From Thiobius zoothamnicola (GTDB taxonomy: Bacteria > Pseudomonadota > Gammaproteobacteria > Chromatiales > Chromatiaceae), in the NCBI GenBank assembly GCA_963678215.1, contig OY782758.1, positions 930,001 to 994,000 on the forward strand: a DNA stretch of 64,000 nt, in the 5' to 3' direction. Each line of letters opens with the position of its first letter. Position 1 is the first letter of the stretch. Both the position numbers and the translations under genes were made by a program. This document shows, one piece after another, positions 44,744 to 54,396 of the stretch. The notes below the pieces were generated by a model. It was given only the letters and a program-made list of their open reading frames with translations. It made no database searches and had not been told where the DNA came from.

Positions 44744-45500
44744 GTGCTTCCTCCAACCATTGCATACTGGCCGCAAAGTGCGAAATGAATGGCGCATGGG
44801 CCGCTTTGTCAAATACGGTGGTTTTTGAATCCGGCGCAAGCTGCGCGACAGCATCCGCCATACTGGCGGTGGCGATCGTGTCTTTGCCACCCCATAGCCA
44901 ACTCGCTGGGACGCTCAACTGCGGCAACCCGTCCCGTAAATCCGTGCTTAATAAAAGATGTAAACCGGCTTTCAAACCCTTGAGGTCAGCTTCAGGGCGT
45001 TGGCTCAATGCCGCAATGAGCTGGTTCAACGCGGTTCTTGCGTGCGCACCGCCTTGCACTTGCAGAGTGAGGAAACGTTTGACCGTGGCTGTGGAATCCG
45101 TCATCAGCAAATCGGCAAATTGCTCAAAAGCCGCTTGGGTAATGCCATGAGGCCAGTCAGCAGTTGCCACGAAGCGCGGTGCCGTAGTGACCAGACATAA
45201 GCCTTGTATGCGCTCCGGCGCCAGCAAGGCGGCACGCTGCGCCAGCAAACCGCCCAAAGACCACCCCAACCAGAAGGCTTGCGCAGGCGCTGCATCCAAC
45301 ACGGCTTCGACCCAGGCATCCAACTCATCAGCTTGATCAACCATCGGACTGGCACCATGTCCCGGTAGTTCAATCAAATGAACGCGATATTTATCCCGCA
45401 GCGCAGGCATCACCGCATGCCAGACACCAGCATTCTGGCTCCAGCCATGCAGTATCACCAAGTCCAGTCCCGAACCTTCGGTTATATGACATAACCCCAT
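44733..45500 (-). CDS. bioH: Pimeloyl-ACP methyl ester esterase BioH
   Basis: Alpha/beta hydrolase that removes the methyl ester from pimeloyl-ACP after BioC-initiated chain extension. Start at 45500 has AGGAAG six bases upstream and gives 255 residues, almost exactly the E. coli BioH length. The nucleophile elbow is GWSLGG (about residues 79-84); VILHGWSQNAGVWH forms the oxyanion region, and the histidine lies in KAAHAPFISH near the end. bioH and bioC overlap and form one unit; bioB and bioF are not in the window. Confidence 0.92.
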   Translation of the reverse strand: MGLCHITEGSGLDLVILHGWSQNAGVWHAVMPALRDKYRVHLIELPGHGASPMVDQADELDAWVEAVLDAAPAQAFWLGWSLGGLLAQRAALLAPERIQGLCLVTTAPRFVATADWPHGITQAAFEQFADLLMTDSTATVKRFLTLQVQGGAHARTALNQLIAALSQRPEADLKGLKAGLHLLLSTDLRDGLPQLSVPASWLWGGKDTIATASMADAVAQLAPDSKTTVFDKAAHAPFISHFAASMQWLEEALAC

Positions 45501-45673
45501 CTCATGCTTCCTGTTATTACCGAGCCATTCGTCAGTTTCAACCAAACGTTGCATTGTCAGCCATTTCTTCGATCAATGCATCTTGCTTTTTCAATAAACG
45601 CAATGTCATACGGACAGGGCACGATGATCTGAATCCGTTATGATCGGGTTGACAAGAGATTCAGGTTGTCTCA

Positions 45674-46138
45674 CTAACGGCGCGCGCGGAAGAAATCCCG
45701 TAAAAGCTGAGACGAAGCCGCCGCTTCAAGTCCGCCCTCGCACAAGGTCGCATGATTAAAACGCCGATCAGACGGCAGCAGATCAAACATACTGCCAGCC
45801 GCCCCGGCGCGTGGATCTTTGGCCGCATAAATGACCTTGGCCACACGGGCGTGAATGATGGCTCCAGCGCACATGACACAAGGCTCCAAAGTCACATAAA
45901 GGGTGGTATCAGGCAGTCGGTAATTATTGAGTCTCGCAGCACCTGCACGCAGCGCCTGTATTTCAGCATGTGCCGTCGGATCCTGATGCGTAATGGGCTG
46001 ATTGTAGCCCTCGCCAATCACCAAGCCCTGCTTGACCAGAACCGCGCCGACCGGGACCTCGCCTTCATCTGCCGCGCGACGGGCGAGTTGTAAAGCACGT
46101 TGCATGAACAGCAAATGCGGGGAGATATTTTCCATCAA
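45674..46138 (-). CDS. tadA: tRNA-specific adenosine deaminase TadA
   Basis: Zinc deaminase that converts A34 to inosine in tRNA-Arg(ACG). The 154-residue protein has the catalytic HAEIQAL (His/Glu, about residues 57-63) and zinc cysteines in LEPCVMCAGAIIHARV (about 83-98). The start could be 46138 or the next ATG at 46135. Confidence 0.96.
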   Translation of the reverse strand: MMENISPHLLFMQRALQLARRAADEGEVPVGAVLVKQGLVIGEGYNQPITHQDPTAHAEIQALRAGAARLNNYRLPDTTLYVTLEPCVMCAGAIIHARVAKVIYAAKDPRAGAAGSMFDLLPSDRRFNHATLCEGGLEAAASSQLLRDFFRARR

Positions 46139-46281
46139 TCAGGGGAGGTTGCAAAAATTGGCGTGGAACCGCCAAGTTTAGCCGAATGGCTTGTGCGAGA
46201 GGAATCAAAATGCAAATCAGATGGCGCAAGAATTCCATCTACCCGGTCTCACGCCAGTCTGAATCAAATGCCAACCAGTGC

Positions 46282-46458
46282 TTAATCCGACTCCTCTACC
46301 TCCGGTGTTGGTTTGACTTCCTCATGCCGTAATTGATCGCTGCCCTGCGTTTGCACCTTGGCGACCAACTGATGCACCTGAGCGAAAGGTTGGTCGCCTA
46401 GCGCATTGAGAATGAGATTAACCTCTTCTAACGTCAGTTTTAACGTGATTTCATTCAT
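46282..46458 (-). CDS. 58-residue acidic protein of the fibre island
   Basis: A small ORF running leftward, starting 15 bases after the stop of the tail-fibre-like gene. AGGGGG overlaps that stop and could serve as ribosome site. The product starts MNEITLKLTLEEVNLILNAL, continues with PFAQVHQLVAKVQTQ and ends in a Glu-rich tail. Proteins of this helical pattern are familiar to me as small hypotheticals, but I cannot name a family. Co-orientation and spacing suggest it is the third gene of the island operon. Confidence 0.6.
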   Translation of the reverse strand: MNEITLKLTLEEVNLILNALGDQPFAQVHQLVAKVQTQGSDQLRHEEVKPTPEVEESD

Positions 46459-46473
46459 TACCGAATATACCCC

Positions 46474-47916
46474 CTAAGCATGATTCAATGACAATTTTTC
46501 TATTTCTTTTCTCAATTCGTCTATTTCAACTTTTAATTCCTTAACGGCCCCGACCGCTAAAACACCAAAAGCCCCCAACTTCAATGTCAAGTGTTTTTCC
46601 ACTCCATTAGATGCTGGCATTTCTCCAACTAAATTCGGGAATAAAGGTTGAACATCTTGAGCAATCAGACCAATCGTTTTTGGCGTTGATTCAGGGCAGT
46701 CTTTCCAACGGAAGTTCTTAACATCCAATTGCATCAACCGCTGGAGAATATTTTGCTCTGATTCAATATCAGTTTTAGCATTTCGGTCAGAAGCCCAATC
46801 CCAGTTGGTATCACCATCCCAACTGACTCTTCTGTTATGCCCATGATAAGAGGTCGGTAAATGAAAAAACACTCTCTGGCTATCCGTGGTTATCGTAAAA
46901 ATATTATCCCTGCCACGGATGGCAAACCCTCCTTCGGCCCAGAAATCTATTCTTCGGTTTCTATAATCGGTATTATTGCTCATACCTATAATATTGAGCG
47001 AGTTAGCCACATGCTTGCCAGCGGAGATTTGTGCCGAATCGCCCTGTTTGCCACTATTATTACCGCCGAAAAGAATACAATCATTGGTAATATGCATACT
47101 ACCATTAGGATGGTTATCTTTACCGCCACCGGCTATGGACAGTGACGCTTCAGGATGTTCCGTGCCTATACCCACATTGCCAAATATCCCTACCCCGCCA
47201 GTGTAATCACCCGCATAGTTAATAATTAACTTATCGCTGGATCCATGCACTAATGCACGCCGATGGGCACCGCTCCTACCGCTCCTTCGCGCCTGAGAAT
47301 CCAGCATGAGGTCAGTGCCGGTTATTTTAATAAACCCGGCCACTTCTAATTTTTGGCTTGGCGATGTTGTACCAATCCCAACATTACCGGATCTTGTCGC
47401 CAGATTCATACCATTCAGACCCACGCTTAAATTGGTCAATTGCGAACCATCACCAATAAAATGCGTCGCCTTGACTTTTCCATTCACCTGTAGTCTTTCA
47501 CTTGGCCTTGTTGTGCCTATGCCAACATTTCCATCTGTTATAATCATCTTATCGGCATTACCCTGTCGGAAATGCAAATTACGGCCTGACTGGGAATTTA
47601 TAATTGTTGTACCATTCCCATGCTGTATCAAAGCATAATCATTACCATTCGCACGGTCTTTATGCGCGACACCTGCCCATCCCGAATGGCCTATATTGCC
47701 AATTTTTAGTTCTTCACCAGACTCTCCAATAACAGCATTTCCATTCACTTCCAGTTTTTGGTGGAGATTCGCCGTTCCAATGCCAACCTTGTCATTCGCG
47801 CTAAGCGCCAGGGTCAAACCCTGATTCCCCGCAACCGCGCTGCTGAGGTTATTCCAATCGGTAATGGCCAAGCCATCACCCGACCTCTTATCTGCATTGT
47901 GTGTGTAAGAACTCAT
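46474..47916 (-). CDS. Tail-fibre-like protein with C-terminal peptidase S74 chaperone domain
   Basis: A 480-residue fibre-type protein. The N-terminal part (ADKRSGDGLAITDWNNLSSA) is followed by several repeats of a beta-structured motif, VGIGTTxPxxxLxVNG (about residues 46-60, 130-145, 178-194 and 251-265), typical of trimeric fibre shafts. The C-terminus has SDRNAKTDIESEQNILQRLMQLDVKNF-like sequence (only in parts written here) and GLIAQDVQPLFPNLV, the intramolecular chaperone/peptidase S74 domain that cleaves itself after trimerisation, then a coiled-coil tail. AGGAG lies six bases before the second ATG, which I use. No signal peptide is visible. Confidence 0.82.
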   Translation of the reverse strand: MSSYTHNADKRSGDGLAITDWNNLSSAVAGNQGLTLALSANDKVGIGTANLHQKLEVNGNAVIGESGEELKIGNIGHSGWAGVAHKDRANGNDYALIQHGNGTTIINSQSGRNLHFRQGNADKMIITDGNVGIGTTRPSERLQVNGKVKATHFIGDGSQLTNLSVGLNGMNLATRSGNVGIGTTSPSQKLEVAGFIKITGTDLMLDSQARRSGRSGAHRRALVHGSSDKLIINYAGDYTGGVGIFGNVGIGTEHPEASLSIAGGGKDNHPNGSMHITNDCILFGGNNSGKQGDSAQISAGKHVANSLNIIGMSNNTDYRNRRIDFWAEGGFAIRGRDNIFTITTDSQRVFFHLPTSYHGHNRRVSWDGDTNWDWASDRNAKTDIESEQNILQRLMQLDVKNFRWKDCPESTPKTIGLIAQDVQPLFPNLVGEMPASNGVEKHLTLKLGAFGVLAVGAVKELKVEIDELRKEIEKLSLNHA

Positions 47917-47979
47917 CATGTTCTCCTTTTAATTCTAGGTTTGGGTTATCGTTTATCTTCAGCAAGAATCGGCTCACTC

Positions 47980-50900
47980 TCACCCCAAGCCAAAATAATT
48001 CGCCAGATAAGCTTTAATCTGTTTTTGGTAAGGGATAAATTCAGGCAGTTGGTTCGTAATCACCTCTTCAAGCTTACTGAAAAAATGTTCTGGATCAGAA
48101 AGATCGGTTAAATAAGGTTCAAGTTGTTTAATCAACATGTAATTACTTTCAAAACCCGCATCGCGCAGGGTTTTCTCCAGGGAAGGCGGTGCTTCCGGAG
48201 TGAACTCCGGTAGAATGCGGCTGACATAAGTCACCCGATGCATAATGCGCCAACAAGGTTTGGCTTTATCCACATTACCGGCAGCTTGACGCAATGCCTG
48301 CGCATTAGGGTCGGCGCTTTCATCCAGCCAGATCGGATCAATAACTTTGGAAAATAAATCGGTAAAATGCTTGCCTTTCGGTTCCAGATAAAAACTCATA
48401 AAGCGATAAGCATCTACGGTGCCAGAATTAATCAATCCTTTACCCAAAGTGCGACCATCACTACCCACATACTGATATCTTGGCGAGATGGGTAGATTCA
48501 CGTTCACATCCAGACCGAAGGAGGTGTTTGACTTCTTGGTTTTTGTTTTCGTCATATTTAACGAAGAACCGCTACCAAATAAAGCGGCTTGTTCAAGTTT
48601 GGCACCTGCTTCCGCTTTGTAGGTTATTCCCAGGCTACCGCCTAATGATAGACCTATATTGCTACTGTAAACTTCCTGTTGGGTTTCTGTGGTTTCAGCT
48701 GACTCAGCATACAAACCACCCTCTACCGTCCAAACATAGGTGTTGATAAGATTTCTACTCGCCATCTTGCTAGATAAATCATCTTGCAGCTTCGTATCGT
48801 TATAAGTAACTTGAGTCGCTATTTGCCCCAGTCCTTGATTAAGAACGGAGTTAACCAAAGGGCCATAACCGACAACCAGATTGGTAAGTTGCCAGATCCC
48901 GGTTGTCGCGATGGCCGCTTTCATTCTGTCACTGGTATTAACAACCGCAAATTGGTTGAAGTATTCTTTTAGTTCTTGTCGTTCACGTTCAATCTGTTTC
49001 TTTAGCTTATAAGCTTCGCGCGGCTTGTAATAGCTGTACTCACCATAGGCTCCCTGAGCCTGAGGGTAGTGATCATCCGTGGAACCGCCGAATTTACCGT
49101 CCAGCGTACCCTGTTTGGTATAAAGCGGATTAATGGGAAAGGGAATAATATTGACATCTTCCGGGATGTCCGGGTTAGGCTGCCAGGAGATGCTCACCAA
49201 GGCATCGTTATGCGCCAGGCGCAGCAGGTAAACATCCGCCGTTTTGGATTTGACTAAGGCATAACCGGTATTACCCAATTTATAGTAACGCTTATTCCCG
49301 GATAGTCTATTGTCGTAACCTGCCAGCGCTGCGCTGAACACGCGATCTGTATTAGCGGATACGCCGCGTTCATAACTTTCGGAACGGCTCCCAGAAGATG
49401 CCCAATGAGTTTTCGCCTTACCGCCTATTTCAGCAGCTTGTTCTATGCCAAAACCAAATGGCGCTATGACAAAACTTAACCCGAAACCAGCTTTCGCCTC
49501 ACTTTCAGCAACCACATTCCATCCGGCTTCTTTGGAGGTGCTGTAGTTATAGGTGATTTCTTCGGCCTGATGAAAACTGGCGGAGTTATTGAGTTTATAG
49601 GCGTAAGTGCCCACATCGCCATCATTGCCAATCGGGAAGTTCTCCGCCGGCACTGGCGGCGGCCCTTCCAGATAACCCATCACCTGTGGCGCGAACTGCG
49701 CCTGACCATACCATTGGCTGACCAGATTACCGACTTTATAGCCAGTCATGCGATTCCAGACGCCTTGCGCATCAATAAACGAATAGCAACGTTTCAGAAT
49801 ACCGTTCAGCGTCCCATCTTCATTTTTTTGCACATCGCCATATTCAACCACCATAGGGCGTGAACGGATATCGCCATTGTAGTCAGTGATCACGCCGGTC
49901 AGCGCGGAGCGAATCTGCGGAATTTCGGTGGCCACGGGAGCCGTGGACAAGATTTCCTTGAGCTTGTCTCCAGCCTGATTCTCAGCCGTCAACACAACCG
50001 AAGTGGCACTGGCGTCTACTATCTGATGGTTCGCCATGCGCACATCAAAGGTATAGTTGGCCAGTAATTGCTCCCATTCGCCTTTCAATCGCCCAAACGC
50101 ATTATCCGTAATTTGCTCATTGGAGCGCGGCACATTCCAAATGCGGATTTCCTCCAAAACCCCCTGAAAATGATTCTGAGAACCATTAGTCGTTTTATAA
50201 GCGCCGAGACTCAGTTGATCAACGCCATCCATGACATTGTTGGCGGAAACATCATGCAGTGCTGGGGTTCCATCCACATAAAACTGAAACTGCCCCGGCT
50301 GATTAGCTTGCGGACTGTTCACCCATAACCCACCCTTCGCCACACCATGGTTTTCACCCACACCATCATAAAGGCGGTCATCCTTACCTTCAGCCATGCG
50401 CCAATAAGACAGTAACCCGGTTTTGTTCTCCGGCATCTCCAGTTTCTTGGCCTCATCAATCGAAAACGCACGATTCCAGATACGCACGCTGGCGAAAGCC
50501 CCAGCAAAACCACCGCCGCCCATCATGAATTTTTTATAAGATTCCTTGCTTCCAACAGTATTGGCGTTTGTTGAAGTCCATTCACTTGCATGGTTATCAC
50601 CCTTCGTGACAATCAATGTGTGATGGTATTTGGGGTTAGCCTCAAATGATTGATCAGCGACGCTTCCAAAAACATTGTTTTGTAAACGATTATCCATCTG
50701 ATCCTGTTTCTCGGCCATGCCTGCAATGATCTGATCAGTACTTTTTCCCTGATACCATTTGGAACTGGAGCCGCCTCCTCCCTGATCGCCACCAGTGCTT
50801 GGATACTCTGCTGCCGTTGGTTGCGTTTGCGGTTTGTTTCTGGAGCGAATCAAGGTGATTTTATAAAACTGACCAAATGCGCCCAACGAAGCTGGTTTGT

Positions 50901-53900
50901 TCTGCACAGACTTGCCATTTGTGACAATCTGTTCTTCCAGACGATTTTCACCTCCCCAGTCGAAAACGATATTCTTACTGGCATTAATCGACAAACGATA
51001 CTCATCCTGCTTTTCCAGAAGCGTACCGGCCGCATCCGGCCTCACCAAGGCCTCCAACGTGAATTCACCATCCAAATGCAGGGAATCATCATCGCCACAA
51101 TTAATGGTTTGCCCGTTGGCCAGTTGATATCCCCAATACTTCTTATGGGTGAACGCCAAATGCCGCCAGGTTTCTTTTCCGCCAGGTTGGAAGGCGAATG
51201 AATCTTTCGTTGCCAATTTATCCCGACCAAGAGTCGCCACGCATTTATAAGCATTCGCTCCTGCTTTCTGGATGCCTAATGAATAATGTTGGCGACCTTT
51301 TTTGTAATAAATCACCTGACTGGAATCGCCAAATATCGCGGATGGCTTGATCCAGGCTTCCAGGCTTAATCCTTTCTCTGTTGGTGTTAATTGATTCAGC
51401 TTTCCGGCATCGTTCGTACTGAGCAAAGCACCATCCGTCGCCGAAATCGGCTTAAACTGAAGTGCCAAACCAGCCTCCCAGTCTTCCCACTGGCCAATGG
51501 TGTTGTTGATACGATAGTCATAGTGAAAAGCACCTGCAATCTCAGTCGTCTCCCTGACATTTTCGTCATACTTCACTTCGGCGTTGAAAAGGTAGCTTCG
51601 AGCATGCTTCCACGCACCAGCGCTGGCTCCTCCGAGGTTAACCGGATGGCAAATGAAATTTTTCTCGTAATCATAAACAAGGTTGGCCACTAAACCCGCC
51701 TGCAATTGATCGACGCTTTGGGTATTCACATCCTGCACGATGAAAGTCAAAAGGCGGATTTTGGCCACATCCAGCAATAACGTGATCAAAGATTCCCGTA
51801 ATCCTGAACGGCGGGCTTTTTTATCGGGTTCGCTGCCTTCTTGTAGTAATTGCAAAGATAAAGCATCAAGATTTTGATCAGTCATCACCCCCCTTAGGGA
51901 TGTCCGGGTTCCACTGATGGATGCAGACCTTAAACTTCCACGATCAGAGGTTGCAGCATCATTGATCTGCACCAATTGTTGATCCTTTAAATACCGCCAC
52001 AGCTTATCTATGTCAGTCGCGTTCTGGACTATCCCGGATAAATAGGATTTATAAAACACATCCGCTTTCAACCTGACCGTCTGATCAACCAGCGTGAATT
52101 GCTTTTTAGCGATGTACAACTTGGTATTGTTAGCCAAATAAGCAGACAATCCAGGTAACGCATTAATCGTGTGTTCAGCGCCATCAACCAGTTCTGCCGC
52201 ATAGGTGGATTGCGCCTGATTAAAGAGCAGATTATTCTCCGTGGTCGTGCGGATCTTTATTTTGCCATTGCCTGTTTCCGGTTTTTTATAGGCCGCTCTT
52301 GGATCATCAGCAAATCCCATAGAATCCAACTTACCCAGAGGTAATTCACCAGTGCCGTTCAAAATCTTTGCGATTTGCGAGATACGTTTGGGAAGATGAC
52401 TCCATTGCTCAATATTGTTCCCTCCTGACTGCATCTTCAACTTACAAACATTTTTGTCAGTCGGCACCATCGCAACCACATCAATTTGCATGTCACGACT
52501 CAAACGTGGCCTCAAGAACAATGCAGGAGAAACGGGTTGATTATTTTTCTTATCAGTAATGGTGGCGCTTGCACTGCCCGTTGGATTGAAATACAGCACA
52601 AAGAAATTATTGTTTTTTCCTTTGAAATATAAATTGACACGGCCCAAAGAATCATCAAAGACATAAGGATCCGTGGCTTGGGCCGCATCGGAATAGCCAG
52701 CACTTGCGGCGACTTCGGCACTGGTATAGGCGAACTTCAACACGCCCCCGCTAGTGGACAAGCCATCCGGATCAATGCCAATCAAACCCATTTTCTGCGG
52801 TTGTTGCCAAGCCACGCCATTCGCTTGGTTCACGGGAATCTGACCCAGCGAATCATAAGGGTTCTCATCCAACGCCTGAACATTGATATCCGGCAGATTC
52901 ACAACATCCGTCATCAAACGACTCAACTGACCGGAGGCGGCGACCGCATAATTCAGGACACCAATATATTTAGTGGCATTTTTGTCCTCAAGCCCCATCA
53001 CCAACATAACGCAGGCTTTATTTTTCATTGGCTTGTTATCAGGCCCTATTTCCTGCTGGTAGTAATAGCAGGATGACATACCATCACCCAACCGATAATT
53101 CGCAGAATAGGGTTTTAACTCACCTGAGGCTTTTTGAAAGGCGTATTCGTCTTTGACTTTTCCACTCTGCAAATATTGAGACTTGATGGCATTGTTTTCG
53201 TATTCAATCAATGGCCATTCAGAAACAGACGCCGGAATAAAATCATCTTTGCTAACCCCGGTTCTGATGGTATAGACCACTTCAGCCAATGCGTCTGCCG
53301 GAATATGCTTCCCATGATATTTGCTATCACTTAACAAGGCGCTGGCGATCTCATCATCATTGATACCTTCTCGTATCTTCGCCTGTACATCAACGACTAA
53401 ACTTTTAATATTCGAACTTCCGTTGGGTGAATATTTCTTGATAAAGGCGTCAATCAACTTTCCAGAGTCACTCGTATCAAAAACAATGCTGTCATCAAAT
53501 TTGATGTTGAAGCTGTTAATTTTATGCGTGATCACATCACCACTGAAAATCTGCCAGCGTTTTTCCTCTGAATCAGCACCTGGCAATAATAATACGGAGA
53601 AATTGCCCTTTTGCAGATTGTTAACAAAAACCAACTCCTGAGTCGGTTGATAAAATGGGTTACCCTCCACATCCACAGCTGACAAAGTATCTCTTCTGGA
53701 TTCCGGTGCTGTTTTATGGCGGCTGCGTTGATACCGGATTTCCCTGCTGGGCTTTAATAAAACACCACTTAAAATAAACCGGTCCACCAGCAAAGTATTG
53801 TTAACAATAGCCGAATTCAGGTTGTTGGCATCCACCTTGATATTATTGCGGTCAGCTTTAGCAATAGACTGGCGGAACAGGTAAATGTACTTGCCATCTG

Positions 53901-54396
53901 ATAAAGCCTGGAAAGGCGCAACAGCCCCTAATCTGGCGGTGCTGGAATAAAATGGGTCAACCTGATTGGCGATTTGCGCTTTGGTCAATGCATTCCCGTC
54001 TTTATCCAAGGGCCTACCTTGACGATCATAACTCGCAATAATTTTCTCGTTTCTATTGTCGTATCGATCAGTCACACGATTCGGCGCAATCGCATAGCCC
54101 ACTTGGCCAATTTCCCCTGGAAAACGCAGGATACTGGCCGTCACACTATTGGCGTCTGGATCAACTACCGACCAATAATATTTATCATTATTTTTATCGG
54201 CAGTTTGATCATTTGGCGTATTTTGCGCTGGACTGGACGTATCCAGAACACTGTAGAAAATCTTGCCATCATTCCGCATGGCGAAACTTACAAGCTTTCC
54301 CATATGTGACACCATGGCGGTGTACTTATAGATCGCCGAAGCTTCCGTGCGAAGGTTATTGGCAATAAAAGCGGTGGTTTTCTGGGCGGATGACAT
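47980..54396 (-). CDS. Giant 2138-residue LamG-domain protein, family not recognised
   Basis: By far the largest gene. There is no signal peptide or membrane helix at the N-terminus. The first 900 residues are mixed alpha/beta with no motif I know. LamG/concanavalin-like segments follow around residues 1005-1060 (LSLEAWIKPSAIF), 1105-1150 (FTLEALVRPDAAG), 1296-1350 (ASVRIWNRAFSIDEA) and 1365-1430 (LEEIRIWNVPRSNEQI). From about residue 1610 come two long Gly/Ser/Thr-rich amphipathic stretches (about 1612-1680 and 1895-1965) separated by a charged coiled-coil segment (KKQIERERQELKEYF). The ATG at 54396 has AGGGGA nine bases upstream. It is co-directional with the fibre gene 63 bases downstream. 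Binding of glycans is inferred from LamG; toxin-like or surface function is speculation. Confidence 0.75.
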   Translation of the reverse strand: MSSAQKTTAFIANNLRTEASAIYKYTAMVSHMGKLVSFAMRNDGKIFYSVLDTSSPAQNTPNDQTADKNNDKYYWSVVDPDANSVTASILRFPGEIGQVGYAIAPNRVTDRYDNRNEKIIASYDRQGRPLDKDGNALTKAQIANQVDPFYSSTARLGAVAPFQALSDGKYIYLFRQSIAKADRNNIKVDANNLNSAIVNNTLLVDRFILSGVLLKPSREIRYQRSRHKTAPESRRDTLSAVDVEGNPFYQPTQELVFVNNLQKGNFSVLLLPGADSEEKRWQIFSGDVITHKINSFNIKFDDSIVFDTSDSGKLIDAFIKKYSPNGSSNIKSLVVDVQAKIREGINDDEIASALLSDSKYHGKHIPADALAEVVYTIRTGVSKDDFIPASVSEWPLIEYENNAIKSQYLQSGKVKDEYAFQKASGELKPYSANYRLGDGMSSCYYYQQEIGPDNKPMKNKACVMLVMGLEDKNATKYIGVLNYAVAASGQLSRLMTDVVNLPDINVQALDENPYDSLGQIPVNQANGVAWQQPQKMGLIGIDPDGLSTSGGVLKFAYTSAEVAASAGYSDAAQATDPYVFDDSLGRVNLYFKGKNNNFFVLYFNPTGSASATITDKKNNQPVSPALFLRPRLSRDMQIDVVAMVPTDKNVCKLKMQSGGNNIEQWSHLPKRISQIAKILNGTGELPLGKLDSMGFADDPRAAYKKPETGNGKIKIRTTTENNLLFNQAQSTYAAELVDGAEHTINALPGLSAYLANNTKLYIAKKQFTLVDQTVRLKADVFYKSYLSGIVQNATDIDKLWRYLKDQQLVQINDAATSDRGSLRSASISGTRTSLRGVMTDQNLDALSLQLLQEGSEPDKKARRSGLRESLITLLLDVAKIRLLTFIVQDVNTQSVDQLQAGLVANLVYDYEKNFICHPVNLGGASAGAWKHARSYLFNAEVKYDENVRETTEIAGAFHYDYRINNTIGQWEDWEAGLALQFKPISATDGALLSTNDAGKLNQLTPTEKGLSLEAWIKPSAIFGDSSQVIYYKKGRQHYSLGIQKAGANAYKCVATLGRDKLATKDSFAFQPGGKETWRHLAFTHKKYWGYQLANGQTINCGDDDSLHLDGEFTLEALVRPDAAGTLLEKQDEYRLSINASKNIVFDWGGENRLEEQIVTNGKSVQNKPASLGAFGQFYKITLIRSRNKPQTQPTAAEYPSTGGDQGGGGSSSKWYQGKSTDQIIAGMAEKQDQMDNRLQNNVFGSVADQSFEANPKYHHTLIVTKGDNHASEWTSTNANTVGSKESYKKFMMGGGGFAGAFASVRIWNRAFSIDEAKKLEMPENKTGLLSYWRMAEGKDDRLYDGVGENHGVAKGGLWVNSPQANQPGQFQFYVDGTPALHDVSANNVMDGVDQLSLGAYKTTNGSQNHFQGVLEEIRIWNVPRSNEQITDNAFGRLKGEWEQLLANYTFDVRMANHQIVDASATSVVLTAENQAGDKLKEILSTAPVATEIPQIRSALTGVITDYNGDIRSRPMVVEYGDVQKNEDGTLNGILKRCYSFIDAQGVWNRMTGYKVGNLVSQWYGQAQFAPQVMGYLEGPPPVPAENFPIGNDGDVGTYAYKLNNSASFHQAEEITYNYSTSKEAGWNVVAESEAKAGFGLSFVIAPFGFGIEQAAEIGGKAKTHWASSGSRSESYERGVSANTDRVFSAALAGYDNRLSGNKRYYKLGNTGYALVKSKTADVYLLRLAHNDALVSISWQPNPDIPEDVNIIPFPINPLYTKQGTLDGKFGGSTDDHYPQAQGAYGEYSYYKPREAYKLKKQIERERQELKEYFNQFAVVNTSDRMKAAIATTGIWQLTNLVVGYGPLVNSVLNQGLGQIATQVTYNDTKLQDDLSSKMASRNLINTYVWTVEGGLYAESAETTETQQEVYSSNIGLSLGGSLGITYKAEAGAKLEQAALFGSGSSLNMTKTKTKKSNTSFGLDVNVNLPISPRYQYVGSDGRTLGKGLINSGTVDAYRFMSFYLEPKGKHFTDLFSKVIDPIWLDESADPNAQALRQAAGNVDKAKPCWRIMHRVTYVSRILPEFTPEAPPSLEKTLRDAGFESNYMLIKQLEPYLTDLSDPEHFFSKLEEVITNQLPEFIPYQKQIKAYLANYFGLG

